Positions 1-12,559 of a stretch of 64,000 nt of DNA are shown here, one piece after another. Each line of letters begins with the position of its first letter. The first letter of the stretch is position 1. The notes under the pieces were generated by a model. That model saw nothing but the letters and a program-made list of their open reading frames with translations. It was not told where the DNA came from and made no database searches. The position numbers and the translations under genes are program-made. Source of the DNA: Euphorbia lathyris (taxonomy: Eukaryota > Streptophyta > Magnoliopsida > Malpighiales > Euphorbiaceae); NCBI RefSeq assembly GCF_963576675.1, contig NC_088918.1:48207501-48271500 (forward strand), in the 5' to 3' direction.

Positions 1-983
1 TAGTGATGAATAATTATTATTTAGTTGGATGGAATTAAATTTAAAGTCATAGATTACGCAATGAGGGGATATATAAATGTCTGAAATTTGGATATGGTTG
101 TGCTTAAATTCGCAGATAATACATATTATTTTGATCATATGTTGAAGTAATTATTTTACAAGGTGATTGTCTATGGTAGAATAACAATAAGTCTCATTTT
201 AAAATCTCATTGAATTAGCTAGCTTAAATGGGTAGGTACAATGGTCTAGAGGTTTGTTGATATTGTGATCACATGCACCTGTGTAGGGTGTTATTTTACT
301 CTAATTGAATTTGTACCATGTCTTGAAACTGGGGGCGATAGCAGTACCGTATTATTTAGATAATTATTATAAGGCTAAAAGGATATGTGTCCTGAAACTG
401 AGGGCGATAGCGTATACCTACGATTGAATATTGTTAACCATGAGACCATTGGACATATTTCACTTAGGTTTAGCTAGGGCCCTTAAAAAATAAATATATT
501 AACTTTAGGGTATTATTTATAGTCAAGAGTCTGGTTTGTTATGTTATCTGATTAAATATAATAGGTGTGAATGATATGTATTTATATATGTATATGTATA
601 AATATTTGTAGTTATGCTTATTGAGTAGGCAGCTCACCCCTTGCCATATTTTTCAAGCTAGGTTCAGAGGTTCTCCTATTTGCTAGATTTTCAAGGCTAC
701 CCTGCGTTTAGGTTGGCAAGCATAAGCGTCTCATTCCCATTAGCAATTTTGTAGACATTCATTAAGATTTATTATATTATTGGTTTAGATTATTGTTTGA
801 ATTTAAGTGAATATTGTTGATGGATTAAATTATTTGGTTGGTTATTTAACCTTTTGGTTATGAGAATTTGATAGACGGAAATAAATGGAGAGCCTTTATG
901 TAGTTATGTTGGTTTTTATGCTTAATTATGATAATTGTTTGGTTTCCTATGTGTTTTCAATGTGCCCCGGGATGGGGGTTACA
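1..983 (+). mobile_element. LTR fragment, probably chromovirus-type Ty3/gypsy
   Basis: This AT-rich stretch has no convincing gene. It ends in GGGGGTTACA at about 974-983 and is followed six bases later by AGTATCAGAG, which resembles a decayed tRNA-Met primer-binding site (TGGTATCAGAG). That arrangement is what the 3' end of a plus-strand LTR and its leader look like. Two diverged copies of a motif reading CTGAAACTG(A/G)GGGCGATAGC lie near 325 and 395. The left end of the LTR is outside the window, so its length and family cannot be fixed. The chromovirus assignment rests on the LTR end and primer site only. Confidence 0.4.
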
Positions 984-1167
984 TTTAATAGTATCAGAGT
1001 GTCAGTTTTACGATTCCTAGGGAGTATTGGAGGTGGTATGACATTCGTAGGATTTAGAACCTGCCATAAACATGCATACTATGACATGATACTTAATATT
1101 ATTGTTTTCACATTTCAGAATCATGATCTAGTGGGAATGAGAATGTTGGCCAAACATCTAGCGAAGG
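984..1167 (+). other. Leader and gag start of the truncated chromovirus-like element
   Basis: The stretch follows the primer-binding-site-like sequence at 990-999. A short open stretch ends in MRMLAKHLAKGV (about 1137-1172), which could be the start of a gag protein. No conserved gag domain is present before the sequence changes to Athila-type LTR. I infer that the element was interrupted here; the rest of its gag may be the fragment that begins at 36297. Confidence 0.3.
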
Positions 1168-1479
1168 GTGTGTAGGTTAGAATGCACCCATTAGGCTAGG
1201 TGGAAACTCTTCATTAGGCGTACCTAACTTTACACTAACAATGTGTTGTCCTCTTAACAGACTCTAGCAAGTGCACTAGATACAAGTAATAAAGTGATAA
1301 GTAGAGTATCGTCTCCACAGGGATTGATGACCAAACTTTACAAGAAAACCCTTGTAGAACAGGGTGTTCGTGGTGTATGAATTCTTTAGTTGAGAAATGA
1401 TTTGATCTGATTACTGAGAAATACTAAATACAAAGATTAAACCTTGGAAAGTGTGTTTTGGTTATGATAAAAAGAGAGA
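1168..1479 (-). mobile_element. Athila-type 3' LTR, left part (split by the Tat/Ogre insertion)
   Basis: It contains a block around 1303-1325 (AGAGTATCGTCTCCACAGGG) that I recall as common in Athila-type LTRs. The sequence stops at the ACAGG direct repeat of the Tat/Ogre element and resumes at 22037. Joined, the two parts give an LTR of about 1.37 kb read on the minus strand, starting TGTTAGGC at 23093. The left boundary near 1168 is a guess based on a TG dinucleotide. Confidence 0.4.
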
Positions 1480-1864
1480 ACAGGTGTAGACACCGAGTCG
1501 GAGGACCTGTGACGAAAACCTGCAAACAAAACGGTCGAAGCGGTTGATTTCGGAAGTTTTAAAACAAAAATATATAATAAGAAAAGAAAAATTAATGTGA
1601 GTCGCGGTCGTTAAGTGGACGGCTTGCGAGTGCTCAGCGACATGGTGCGAGCGCCTAGCGGCAGCCGACGCGTGTCCGACGACAGTTGGACGCGCGCCCG
1701 GCAGCGCGGGGCACACGCTCGATGTCCGTTGGGCGCGCATGCCCGGCAGCGCGGAGCGCGCGTTCGACGACCGTGGGGCGCGCACGCCCGATAGCGCGGG
1801 TGCACGCCCGATGACCGCTGGGCGGGCGCGCCCGGCAGCCGCTGGGCGAGCGCCCAGCGACATT

Positions 1865-2050
1865 GGGCGGACGCCCGACGATTGTCGGGCGAACGCCCAA
1901 CGTCAGTTGGGCGCATGCGCCCAACTGAAGTTGGGCGTACGCCCAACAATAGTTGGGCGTTCGCCCAACCATGTTGGGCGTTCACCCAACTAGCTTGGGC
2001 GTTCGCCCAACTGACTTTGGGCGACGCCCAATTTTCTTCGGGCGTCGCCC
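1865..2050. repeat. Palindrome cluster upstream of the LTR TATA box
   Basis: A run of short units of about 22 bp each carries a palindrome of the form TTGGGCGTTCGCCCAA, with the central bases varying (GCATGC, GTAC, GTTC). Five such units lie between GCGAACGCCCAAC and the shared end TGACTTTGGGCG. The 3' LTR has four at the same place (19658-19823). The array ends about 24 bp before the TATA box. Whether proteins bind it is unknown. Confidence 0.85.
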
Positions 2051-2073
2051 AAAGTTCCGGGGATCCGTTTGCC

Positions 2074-2080
2074 TATATAA
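2074..2080 (+). promoter_or_regulatory. Probable TATA box of the 5' LTR
   Basis: TATATAA sits in GCCTATATAAGGC directly downstream of the palindrome cluster, and the same string is at 19847-19853 in the 3' LTR. This position would divide U3 from R and start the genomic RNA near 2105-2115. Confidence 0.65.
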
Positions 2081-4303
2081 GGCACGGATCCCTATGCATT
2101 TAGGGGAGGACTTTTGGGGAGGAGCTTCTCACTCTAAACATTTTTAGAGAGAGAAAATCTTTTTTTTTGGGAAAAAACATTTTCTTTTCCTAAAAATTCC
2201 AAATTTCCTAAAAGTTAAAATTTTACCAAAAACACAAAAACACCGGAAAAGCACGATTTGTGGAATCAACAGACTTCAACCGTCAATACCGAACTTGAGG
2301 TATTATCCGAGGACTAGACTCGTTTTATTTATTTCATTTATTTTATCTTCTTTATTTATCTTTATGTTATAATTTTATTTATTTAGTTATTCATTTATTT
2401 ATCGCGTTTTATTTAATTCTTCGTATTTATTCATCCCGTGTTAAATAAAAATTCGGTTTAGTTTTGAAATAAAAAAACCTCGTTTTAATATCCCAATACG
2501 AACCGTGATCCGATTAAAAGGTAGTTCGGGTATTAAAAACGTTGTAATTATAAGTTTTGAAAAGACATTTCCGAATAACGTTTTAAAATAAAAACGTCGT
2601 TTTAGGAAACTCCGTTATAGACTATGATCCATTTTTGGTAGTTCGGAGATCCGAAACGATTGAATTAGATTTAATTTAAAGCTTTTGAACGAATCTGGAA
2701 AGTTTTGGAGTGCTGCTGTAATTCTGCCTTTTCTGTCACTAACAGCAGATTGGCGACGGATTTTCCGGGTAATCTGCTGGAAACCGAAAATCACCATTTT
2801 TACCCTCCTTTCCCCACTTTTTGACATTTCTACTTGTATATATATGTATATTATTGTGTAATATGTTTATAAAAATTATTTTTTTTATCCTATAACTATT
2901 TATTATGTACTATATATTTATTTATTTCATGTTGAAATTTAATTCGTTTGGATTTAATGTTATAAAGTAGTATATATGTATATATATAGTTTTTTGGCAT
3001 TTGAATTATATTAGCTATCATTGGGTAAAACTATTTTGGAAATTAAATGTTATTCTTCCCATTTATAAACTTGGTTCATTGTTTTTACATATTTTGAATT
3101 AGAATAAAAAGGTATTATATTTAGTATTCTTTTTCACTTTCTTTGTTATATCATATAATATTTCTTACTTATTTTCATCTATAGATATATCCCTATTTTT
3201 AGATAAAACTATGTATATATGTATTTCTATTTTATTCTTGTATATATATACATATTCCAAATGTGTTTTACTTGGTGAATTTTGGTTTAATTGGTTTATT
3301 GTTGTAATTATGATAATGTTAAAGGTTAATTGAGTGAAAAAGGGGAAATTAAATCACAAAAAGAGAGTTTAAGTTGTTTTGTTTAAATTAAAGCTTTTCT
3401 AGACGTTCCTAAAGTGTAAATAACGTTTTCTTGACATTTTTAAACCATTTCTTAAAACGTCACGTTTTAAAACCTTAATTCGTTCCAACGACGGATTAGG
3501 CGAACCTTGTAATTAAAATAGCTTTTCATTATAAATAATAGAGTTTTGAATCGTTTTCTTAAATGATTTGTACAAAATAAATTGACTTGTATGCCTAACC
3601 ACGTTTTCGGGTTAAAATTCTTTATTCCACGTCTTCAAACGCTCGAGTCGTTCCAACGGCGGTTCGAGTAGAGGCCACATAAATTAACGGGGTTTTGAAA
3701 CGTACCTAAATCGTTCCAACGGCGATTAAGGTACGAACCATGTAAATAAACTCGTTTTCGGGAAGTGAGTTTAGTGTAGAGTTAACATATGAATCGAGGC
3801 ATAAGACACACTGTAAATAAATTAATTCTCCCTTCTCCCCCTCTCTCCTTTATAAATTTATGCAAAATGGGTGATTCTTTACCAAAGTGGCTTTCAATAA
3901 TATATGCTCAAAACGGTTTTCAAAACGAGAAAGAAAAGGTTTCAAATGAATTTTAAACTTAAAGAGATATGCGATTAGTCCGTTATCGCCTAACACGCTG
4001 AGTAGGAGGCCGGTGGTTCATAACCGGGCGATGTCGGGGTGCCTAGTAGCCTTTCTCCGGAAAGGAGCTAGCCTTATCGGCTCGTACCTAAGTTTCCCGA
4101 ACCCTCACCGGTCTCCCGCAAGGGATCGGTGTTCATTTTCCCATTCGTGGGTGGCGACTCTTCCATACTCCGAGCTCCGGTCCTACCGAGCAGCTTGATT
4201 CCACGATTGGTTGCTTTCGACGCCAATCACCGCTTATGTCGCCATGAGGTGTCCACCCCCCGGTCCGCCCGGGAGATTAGGCCGCGACACCTCGTCTAAC
4301 AAG

Positions 4304-4321
4304 TGGCGACTCTACTGGGGA
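4304..4321 (+). other. Primer-binding site of the Tat/Ogre-type element
   Basis: TGGCGACTCTACTGGGGA begins two bases after the LTR end. From memory this resembles the tRNA-Arg-type primer site of Ogre and Tat elements (TGGCGACTCCGCTGGGGA), with two differences. The tRNA assignment is from recall and not checked here. Confidence 0.7.
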
Positions 4322-6236
4322 AGCGAGAAATTTGATTCCGGAAGGCGTGTATTAAGCCCTTAACGGGGACGGATCGTATTATTTCTTTTCGTATGCATTC
4401 ATGTGCATTATTGCAAACCTTTTGGGTAATTTCCGCGAAACCTCTAGCGAGAGTCCATTCGTCGCTCGAAAGAGGCTAGTGTAAGTTCCCCCTTACAGTA
4501 AGGCGAGAAAGGGTCCCCATCCATTCGTTAGGGGCGAATTTGTGCGGTCCTGTGAGGTCTCGCGATCAGCCGTGTCAGCATATAGTAGCCTTAGAAGTTG
4601 CCATAGGATTACCCGTTACTATTTTTGATGTGATAAATGAATCAGTTCGTGTTTTCAAATTGCCATGATACGTGTCTAATCCTAAAATATGTAAAGAAGA
4701 TGAAACGATACGTTAATATATACTCTTAAACCGATGTACAAACTACCCCGAAACATCGAAACGATTCGAACTAAAGACGACTTAGTCATCTCGTATAAAT
4801 GAACTTGTGCGACCCGCCTGGTCCCTTTCCGTGTCCCGAAGAAGGCACATGTTCAGGAAATATGTTGTGACGTAAGCACGTATTAGTATGAATTGGTTTG
4901 GTATTAAGGATAGTTATATCTCGATTCAAAAGACTATATTAACGGTAGTCGTTATTCACATTCTTTAAATAGGTTGGGATAAAACGAGATTATGACAAAA
5001 CGAAAACGAAGAATATTTCTGTTTTGAATGACCCCGTTGTAACGTAAAGAGTTTCGCAAACGTGGCCCGTCCCTTCCGAATAAAAGACGAGCTCTTACGT
5101 TATGCCTTGTGTCGTTCTTAAGAGAAATGGACGTGTCCGCAAAAGTGACTAAGAGAATAAAAGAAAAGCAAAATAGACAAACGACCAAAGTCATTCTGTA
5201 TCTACGATATATATCCATCCCGAGGGTAGTTAAAGAAAATGAACCAATATCGTTAAATACGTGTCTCGAACGGGTATATACGCCGCTTAAAAATCACGAA
5301 GCCGAATTAAACCAAACCGCATAATTGCGCCATATGGACGAGACTGTGGATTTGACTAATGGCTCGATCATTTCGACCGTTACCAAAACTACAAGAAATA
5401 TGGCCCGATATGCACGTTTGCTTAAACTCGTGCCTAAATGAAAAAGAACGGTAATATCCCTGCTTCGAATAAGCATGCGATTCAACGAAACGTTGATTTT
5501 CTATAACCACGCTAGGATGGTATATCCCGTAGATTGAAAGAAATAAAAGTTGTTAATAGCCAAAAGATTATCGTGCGCTCAAATAAGACTCGTCGTCTTT
5601 TTACGTAGCCACAAACGAGCAAACGAATTCTTAACGCTAAAAAACAAACACGTTACGCGATGAGTCTGTTCCTTAAAATAAAAAGTGCTTTCATCACTGA
5701 ATGAACACGTGGTTACGTCTCTCGATAGATCCAAAAGATCCCGTCGTAATCCAAAAATCGAGACACAAACCCACGCGAATAAAAAGGAACGAGTCATTGT
5801 CAATAACGAACGATTGAACCAGAAGAATAACTCGTACCACGTCTAAGTCCGAGATACGCTCAAAAGGGAGTCAAAACCCGAACTAATGCGTCTCGCAAAA
5901 TGACAAAAGACGGGTTATTCCGATAGGACAATCCATTTGGTCGATATCTTAGTCACTGAACGCTGATACGTTAAAACGAACTGTATTGTCTGATGAATGA
6001 TTTACTTTTCCGCAATAATCGATGGCATCACGCGTCCCCTGGACCGCAATGTGAGCCCCAAACCAAAATCCTAGGAAAGAGACTTGGACCATCGAGTGTG
6101 TGGAGGAATAAGGGTGGAAGAGAGATGTTGTGATACGTGTAATTAGACTAACGTTTGTTCTTCTTATCTTATATATCCGTAAATAAATAAACGCACACAC
6201 CACAAATCATGCATATAAAATCATGCATACATACTA
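4322..6236 (+). other. Long 5' leader of the Tat/Ogre-type element
   Basis: About 1.9 kb separates the primer site from the first gag codon. Ogre elements often have an extra ORF here, but I see only short ORFs in both directions with no recognisable domain. The leader therefore seems to be non-coding or too decayed to read. Confidence 0.6.
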
Positions 6237-6740
6237 ATGGATACCGTTCGCGCAGGCTTCATCATTAAGTGGTTGTGGTTTCGCGAGAGTAACTGGCTAG
6301 TCAGGCAGTTTGACCAGTTACAGATTGACAGTTCTGAATCGGCAATTGTGGCTTCTGATTCGTCTTCATCCGGGTATACTCATTCTTCCGTCAGCATGTC
6401 TGCGACCGATGAAAAAGTGGCCGGGTTGGAAAACTCTGTGAACAACATTAATGAGCAGTTGGCCGCGATAGTGGCCCAGATAGCTAAGTTGGCCATGAAG
6501 GATGACAAGAGTGGCAGTAAGCACGCTGAGAATGAGGTGAACGATGGACCTCGCTTTGGGAATGAGGATGACTATCAGGATTATATCCGGAAACAGCTGG
6601 AGAAAGAGAAAGCTAAGGAGGAGGAGTGGAAGCAACACATCACTCAGGAGGTGCAGGATCTACGTGGGGGAAGTTTCGGGAGTCAGGACTTTTATAACTT
6701 GAAGAATTGTTTATCGGCAACGGCTTTGCCTTTGAAATTC

Positions 6741-8860
6741 CGGCTCCCTGACATGAAAAAGTTCGATGGAACTGGAGATCCCACTGCCCACATGAATCAG
6801 TATGTTGCTGTAATGAAGCACACGATCCTAACTGAGGATCAAGCCCTGGGGCTGTTTAACACCTATCTTGAGGGGGCTACCCTCACATGGTTTCACGCAT
6901 TGCCGATGGTGACGAAGAGGGATTGGAAAGAGTTAGCGAAGTCATTCATCGCACAGTATAGCTTCAACACCATACTTGAGGTCACTTTGAAGGAGCTTGA
7001 GAGCACTAAGCAGTAGACGGGGGAATCTTTTTCCGATTTTGTAAGAAGGTGGAGGGCCAAGGTCGCGGTTATGAAGCAGAAGCCGCTTGAGCAGGATCAG
7101 ATCCGAATGGTAGTCGGTAACACATTGCCGTATATTAAGAATGAGCTGCGGTACATGCCTTTTACCGATTTCAACCAAATGTATAGCTGCGCCTTGACAG
7201 TTGAGGGGGACGGAGAACCAAAGAAAGCTTATACCAAGTGGACAAAGTCTGGATATAGTGCCGAAGGGCCAAGTGCGAGTGCAGAATCTGCAGCTGTGAA
7301 AGTGCTTGATCTTAATGTTATCGAAAAGAGGCAGTTCGCCAAATTTGATCAGACCTACGCAAAAGCTTTCGAACGATTGCAGAAAAAGGGGTTGCTGAAA
7401 GCTCTTACTCTTTATAACAAAGTTCCACCTTCCCCGCAGATACAAGCTAGGGGATACTGCGAATTCCACAGCAGTTATGGGCATACTATTGAGAACTGTG
7501 AGAGGTTGAAGCACGAGATCCAAGATTTGATTGAGGAAAAGAAGATAGCTGATCCTTCGTCAGCGAACCCTTCCACTAGGCGTAATCCATTGCCTAATCA
7601 TAGGGTGAGCATGATCGGAGTCGGTCTGAAAGAAAGTGTAGTGATGGAACCCTTCGAGGAAGGCGAAGAGGAGTTGTTGGACTCCGACGAAAAGAGCAAT
7701 GTAGGAAATGGTTTATATGTGTCCTTCCTTGGTGAAGAACCGGAAGGCGAACCGATGGATGAAGGGTTGGACGGTGGAGCACCGTATGATAAAGATAGCG
7801 CCGAAGAGACCGGGGAAGGGTCGTCTCGGACTATTGTGCCAGAATTGGGTCTGTTTAGTGGAGGGGAGAATCCCGAGGTGCACTTGCATGAATATATGCG
7901 CGATAGGTTTGTTGAATCCTTCGGGGTGGATGAGATTGCTCAGTGGTTCCACCATTCGCTGATAGGCGAGCCTTTGGGATGGTTCCACTCATTACCCGAT
8001 TCTTGCAAGCATGATTGGGATCGATTATCAGATTTATTTCTAGAAAAGTACCAAAGGGTTGAGGACAGGACTGTAGAGCGCTTCGCGATGCAGATCAGAC
8101 TTATCAAGCGTCCGCTACCGAGGGTCAGTAAGTATAATGGCAACAAGGATCCGATGGAACATCTTCACTTCTACTTGTCGGCCATGGGGCCTTTGGGTTT
8201 TAATGAAGGAGAGATCACCAGCTTGTTTTGTAATTCACTGATGGGTGAGCCGTTGATGTGGTATATGTCACTTCCGATGCATGTCAAGACCGATTGGGCG
8301 GCAATGACAAAGAGGTTTATCAAAGAGTACACAATATGGATGCTTGCGGATTAAACCCCGGACTCGCCCTCTTATGAAACACCCGAGGCAGTATTGGCAA
8401 TGCCTAGGTATGGTGGATACCAAGATCCTGTTGAGCATGCGAGGTTATTCCACAACCATATGTATGACGCCGGGTTCCCGCAATGTGAATTACATGAACA
8501 TTTCCCGGAAACCCTAATGGGAGAAGCCTTGTTGTGGCACCAGGGCCTATCAGAGGAGGAAATGGGTCATTGGATACCTCTTAGGAACGCTTTTGTGGCG
8601 AGATATGAGATGTATGTTCCATGGACGGGATCCCTGGAGGATCTAGATAGGATCAGGCAATTCCCCGAGGAACCATTCGTGGATTATGCTAGGAGGTGGA
8701 GGCACCGCTATGAGCAGTGTCATGGAACGATGAGTGATAAGGTGCAGCTCATGTGCATACAGAGAGGTGCAATTCCGTTGGCGGCAAGAAGGATGAGTAG
8801 AGTGTCCCTCGGGGATTATGATGATTTGATAGGCTGGGCTTTGTATGGATCAGCGGATCC
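6741..8860 (+). other. Four successive Gag capsid-like modules
   Basis: Four blocks repeat the same pattern: P...(F/Y)xGxxDPxxH, then about 15 residues, then F...LxGExLxWxxxLP, then W..L...F...Y. They lie at about 6741-6963 (KKFDGTGDPTAHMNQY), 7834-8058 (GLFSGGENPEVHLHEY), 8109-8340 (SKYNGNKDPMEHLHFY) and 8389-8617 with an extension to 8860 (RYGGYQDPVEHARLFH). The first precedes the CHHC knuckle, as in an ordinary gag. The other three sit between the knuckle and the protease, where the family normally has none that I know of. The modules are diverged, so this is not a recent tandem duplication. Stops at 7014 and 8352 fall at module ends or linkers. Confidence 0.75.
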
Positions 8861-11800
8861 CTTCTATTTGAATCCGAACGTCCCTCACGTAATGGATCTA
8901 ATGATTGTGGACATTTGGGAAAGTTCTTCGGACGAGGAGGATGCTCATCGGAGAATTCCTATCAATATTTGGGATGAATCTGATGATGAGCCGGAAATCG
9001 CCGTCATGACAAGATCAGGTCAAGTGGCCGAGGGAAAGGCACCTATGGATGAGACTGAGATAGGGGAAGGATCGGCTCCTAAGCCAGATGACCAAGTCCT
9101 CGAGCAGTTGAAGAAAACACAAGCTAAGTCTACGGTGTGGGAAGTCCTATGCCATTCCAAGTACCACCATGAAAATCTGATGAAAGAACTGCAGAATTTG
9201 GTTATTTTTACCGATACTGAGCCGGCAGCGTTAGTGGGGGCAATTATGGCTCGAAAGAAAACCGAAATCACGTTTATTGACGAGGATCTCCCAGAAGAGG
9301 GGAAGGCTCACAACAAGCCTTTGTACATCCGAGCTGAGATTAACGGGAAGAAGACTAGCTGTGTGATGGTCGATGATGGATCGGCCATTAATGTTTGCCC
9401 GCTGAAACTCTTGTCTAAGTTGGGAATAGAAAGAGGAGACCTGACGGCCTCGGAAACTGTGATCAGGGCTTATGATGATAGTCGTAGGCACATCGAAGGA
9501 GTTTTTAAGGCCAAGCTGAAAGTGGGGCCGCATGAGGAAGAAACAGAGTTCACGGTGCTGGATATCCCGGTAACCTTTGCTGTATTGTTGGGACGCCCAT
9601 AGTTCCACAAGTTGGGAGGTGTGCCCTCCACGCTCCATCAAATGATCAAATTCCCCTTCGGGGAGGAGGTAGTGACGATCAGAGCGGAAAAATTAAGCTC
9701 GGTGGCGGCATTGGGGATTGAGCCTCAGCTTTTCTCCGGATTCCAAGTTTCTGGGATCTACGAGTCTAGCATGACCTCCGATGTGGTGAAAATGATGAAA
9801 GGAGGCTTCATCCCTGGTATGGGTTTGGGAGCACACCATCAAGGGTTGCCAGAATTTCCGGACTTCAAGAGTCAGAAAACCCAGAGGGGTTTAGGATATG
9901 AGCAGGGAGGTCCGTCCAACGCAAGTAATGAAGGAAAAGTGGGCCTAAGGAAGTATTTCGTGAATGAGGGGCACGAAAAGGTTTATTCGGGGACTCCCGA
10001 GTCATGGACTAGCACCGAAAGAAAGATTCTGCCAGGTTTTGAGATCTTCAATGATGTCACCGACTGGGGCAAAGGAAAGGCAAACTGCTTTGTCGAGGAG
10101 ATCATGATGTTAGATTTGAATGCCGAGGAGCAGGTCATCACTATTGAAGCAACTGCGGGAGCGGTGGACGAGCCCAGTACCTCCAAAGCTTATGAGAAAC
10201 CCGAGAACCCTGATGATGAAAATTGTATTACTGCTTTATTTGAATCCGATGATGTACTCGCCAACACTATCAATGAAATGAATTCTGATTTTGCTTACTT
10301 GCTTGATGTTGATCGTGATCATTCCATGCATTCTCATTCATATAACATGCCTACATTTGAAATCAATACAATAGAAATGTCAACTTTCAATCTTGGCACG
10401 GATGAAAATCCTAAACTTATACAAATTGCTCAAGAATTAACTATTGAAGAGAGGAAAGAATTTGAGAGAATAATTAAAAAATACGAAATAGTGTTTGCTT
10501 GGACATACGAAGACATGCCAGGAATTGATCAATCAATCGTAACTCACCGTATTCCAACATACCCCGACGCGAAGCCCGTGAAGCAGAAACTCCTACGCAT
10601 GAGACCGGAATGGGCAGATAAGATCAGAGAGGAAGTGAAGAAGCAGTTAGAGGCAGGGTTCATCGAAGTAATCGACTATCCCCCTTGGGTCGCAAATGTA
10701 GTGCCCATCGCAAAGAAGGACGGCAAAGTGAGAATGTGCGTCGATTATAGAGATCTTAACAAGGCGTGCCCTAAAGATGAATTCGCGTTGCCTCATATTG
10801 ATGTGTTGATCGATAGTGCAGCATCAAGCATCTTACACACAAATGTGGATGGTTTCATGGGCTACATGCAAGTTCAGATGGCTGAGAAACACAAAGCGAA
10901 AACCTCGTTCACAACTGAGTGGGGAACATACTGCTATAGGGTGATGCCGTTTGGTTTGAAAAATGCCGGGGCAACTTACCAGTGAATGGCTACAGCACTG
11001 TTCCATGATATGATACACAAGTAAGTAGAAGTTTATGTGGATGACATGATGGTCAAGTCGGAGACAAGAGAGGGGCATTTCACTGCACTCGAGAAGTTTT
11101 TGGCCCAAATTGCAGAATTCAAGCTGAGGTTGAACCCGAAGAAGTGCTTCTTTGGCATTTCATCGGCGAAAATTTTAGGCTATGTGATCAGTAACAAGGG
11201 AATCGAGGTAGATCCCGACAAAGTGAAGGCCATACAAGAAATGCCGCCACCAAAGAATGAGAAAGAAGTGAGAGGATTTCTGGGGCAGGTCCAGTATATC
11301 AGTCGGTTCATAGCACGACTCACTGCGATCTGCGAGCCGATCTTTAAGCTACTACGGAAAGATCAACCCACGGTTTGGAATGATAAGTGCCAGCAAGCAT
11401 TAGAGAGTGTTCGGAGCTATTTGGCTAATCCGCCAGTTCTGAGACCGCCTAAACTGGGAAAACCGCTTCTCCTCTATATGGCGATCGAGGAGCGATCTAT
11501 TGGGGCAATGTTGGCCTAAGAAGGGGACACGGGCGTGGAGCACGCGGTATATTATCTGAGTAAGAAGTTCCTGGAGTACGAGCTTAAGAATAACATGATC
11601 GAAAAGACGTGCGTGGCAGTAGTATGGCTAACAAAGAAACTACGGCACTATTTTCAATCTTACAAAGTGATCATTATTTCCCGAATGGATCCCGTGAAGT
11701 ATCTGTACCGAACTCCGTCTTTAACAGGGAAGCTAGCCCGATGGTTATTGCTTTTGTCCGAGTTTGATATTGAATACGTAACGAAGAAGGTTATCAAGGG

Positions 11801-11899
11801 GAGGGCCGTAGCAGAATTTCTGGCCAACCAACCCCTGAGCGCAGAAGAAGAAGAGATAAACTATGATTTCCCCGATGAGCACTTGAACGCAATAGAAGT

Positions 11900-12300
11900 C
11901 ATACCATGGAAAATGTTCTTCGATGGAGCAGTTAATTCGAATGGAGCTGGAGTAGGGGTGCTACTTATCTCACCAGAGGGAGAAAGGATCCCGATGGCAA
12001 AGAAGCTATCCTTCCCTCTCACCAATAATATGGCCGAATATGAAGCATGCATCTATGGGTTGGAGTCATTAGCAGCACTAGGAGCATCATATGTCGAAAT
12101 CTGGGGCGACTCAAAGCTAATCATCGAACAGGCACAAGGAAACTGGGAAGTGAGGGAAGAAAGGTTGCGTCCATACCTAGACCAGTTGGAGGGATTGACA
12201 CTAAGATTCAATGAATGTCGTTTTTATCATATTCCTCGGGCACAGAACCAGGCAGCGGATGCTTTGGCCACTTTGGTGTCAGTTTGGGACAACCCTCGGA
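11900..12300 (+). other. Second (archaeal-type) RNase H domain
   Basis: The stretch has FFDGA (near 11918), MAEYEACIYGL (near 12030), WGDSKLIIEQ (near 12100) and NQAADALATL (near 12246). These give the four acidic catalytic residues D, E, D, D. The preceding ordinary RNase H (11460-11720) lacks its first catalytic Asp (LLYMAIEE), the pattern known in Tat/Ogre elements, where the second domain is thought to replace the first. Confidence 0.85.
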
Positions 12301-12559
12301 ACCTGGCCTCGAAGCCTTTGGTATTGAAGAGGTCTCACAAACCATGCTATGAAGACGTAATGCTGTTGGGGGCAGATGAAAAACCTTGGTATTTCGATAT
12401 CGTAAACTTCATGAAGAGTGGAACCTACCCGGCAGAATCAGAACTTAGAGATCAGGCTGTGATTAGAAGGTTAGCACAACAGTTCGTCATCCACAACGAC
12501 TTGCTTTACAAAAGGCACACCAATGGTTTACAACTGAGGTGTTTGGATGCGGGAGAAGC

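Larger units (their letters stand above)
1485..4301 (+). repeat. 5' LTR of the Tat/Ogre-type element
   Basis: It runs from TGTAGACACC to CTCGTCTAACA and matches 19281-22036 closely along its length, with small indels. The first 560 bp are GC-rich and full of short repeats. A TATA box lies at 2074-2080. The rest is AT-rich until a conserved GC-richer block near 4000-4301. The very similar terminal block at 31140-31467 shows that the solo LTR there belongs to a related family. Confidence 0.95.

Noticed and set aside
1462..2147. Overlapping ORFs of 60-130 residues in both directions in the LTR
   Set aside because: They come from the GC-rich repeat units, occur again in the other LTR (19237-19858) and have no domain.
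4013..4198. ORF of 61 residues conserved in three LTRs (also 21748 and 31173)
   Set aside because: It is repeated because the LTR sequence is repeated; a short unremarkable frame in U5-like sequence with no domain.
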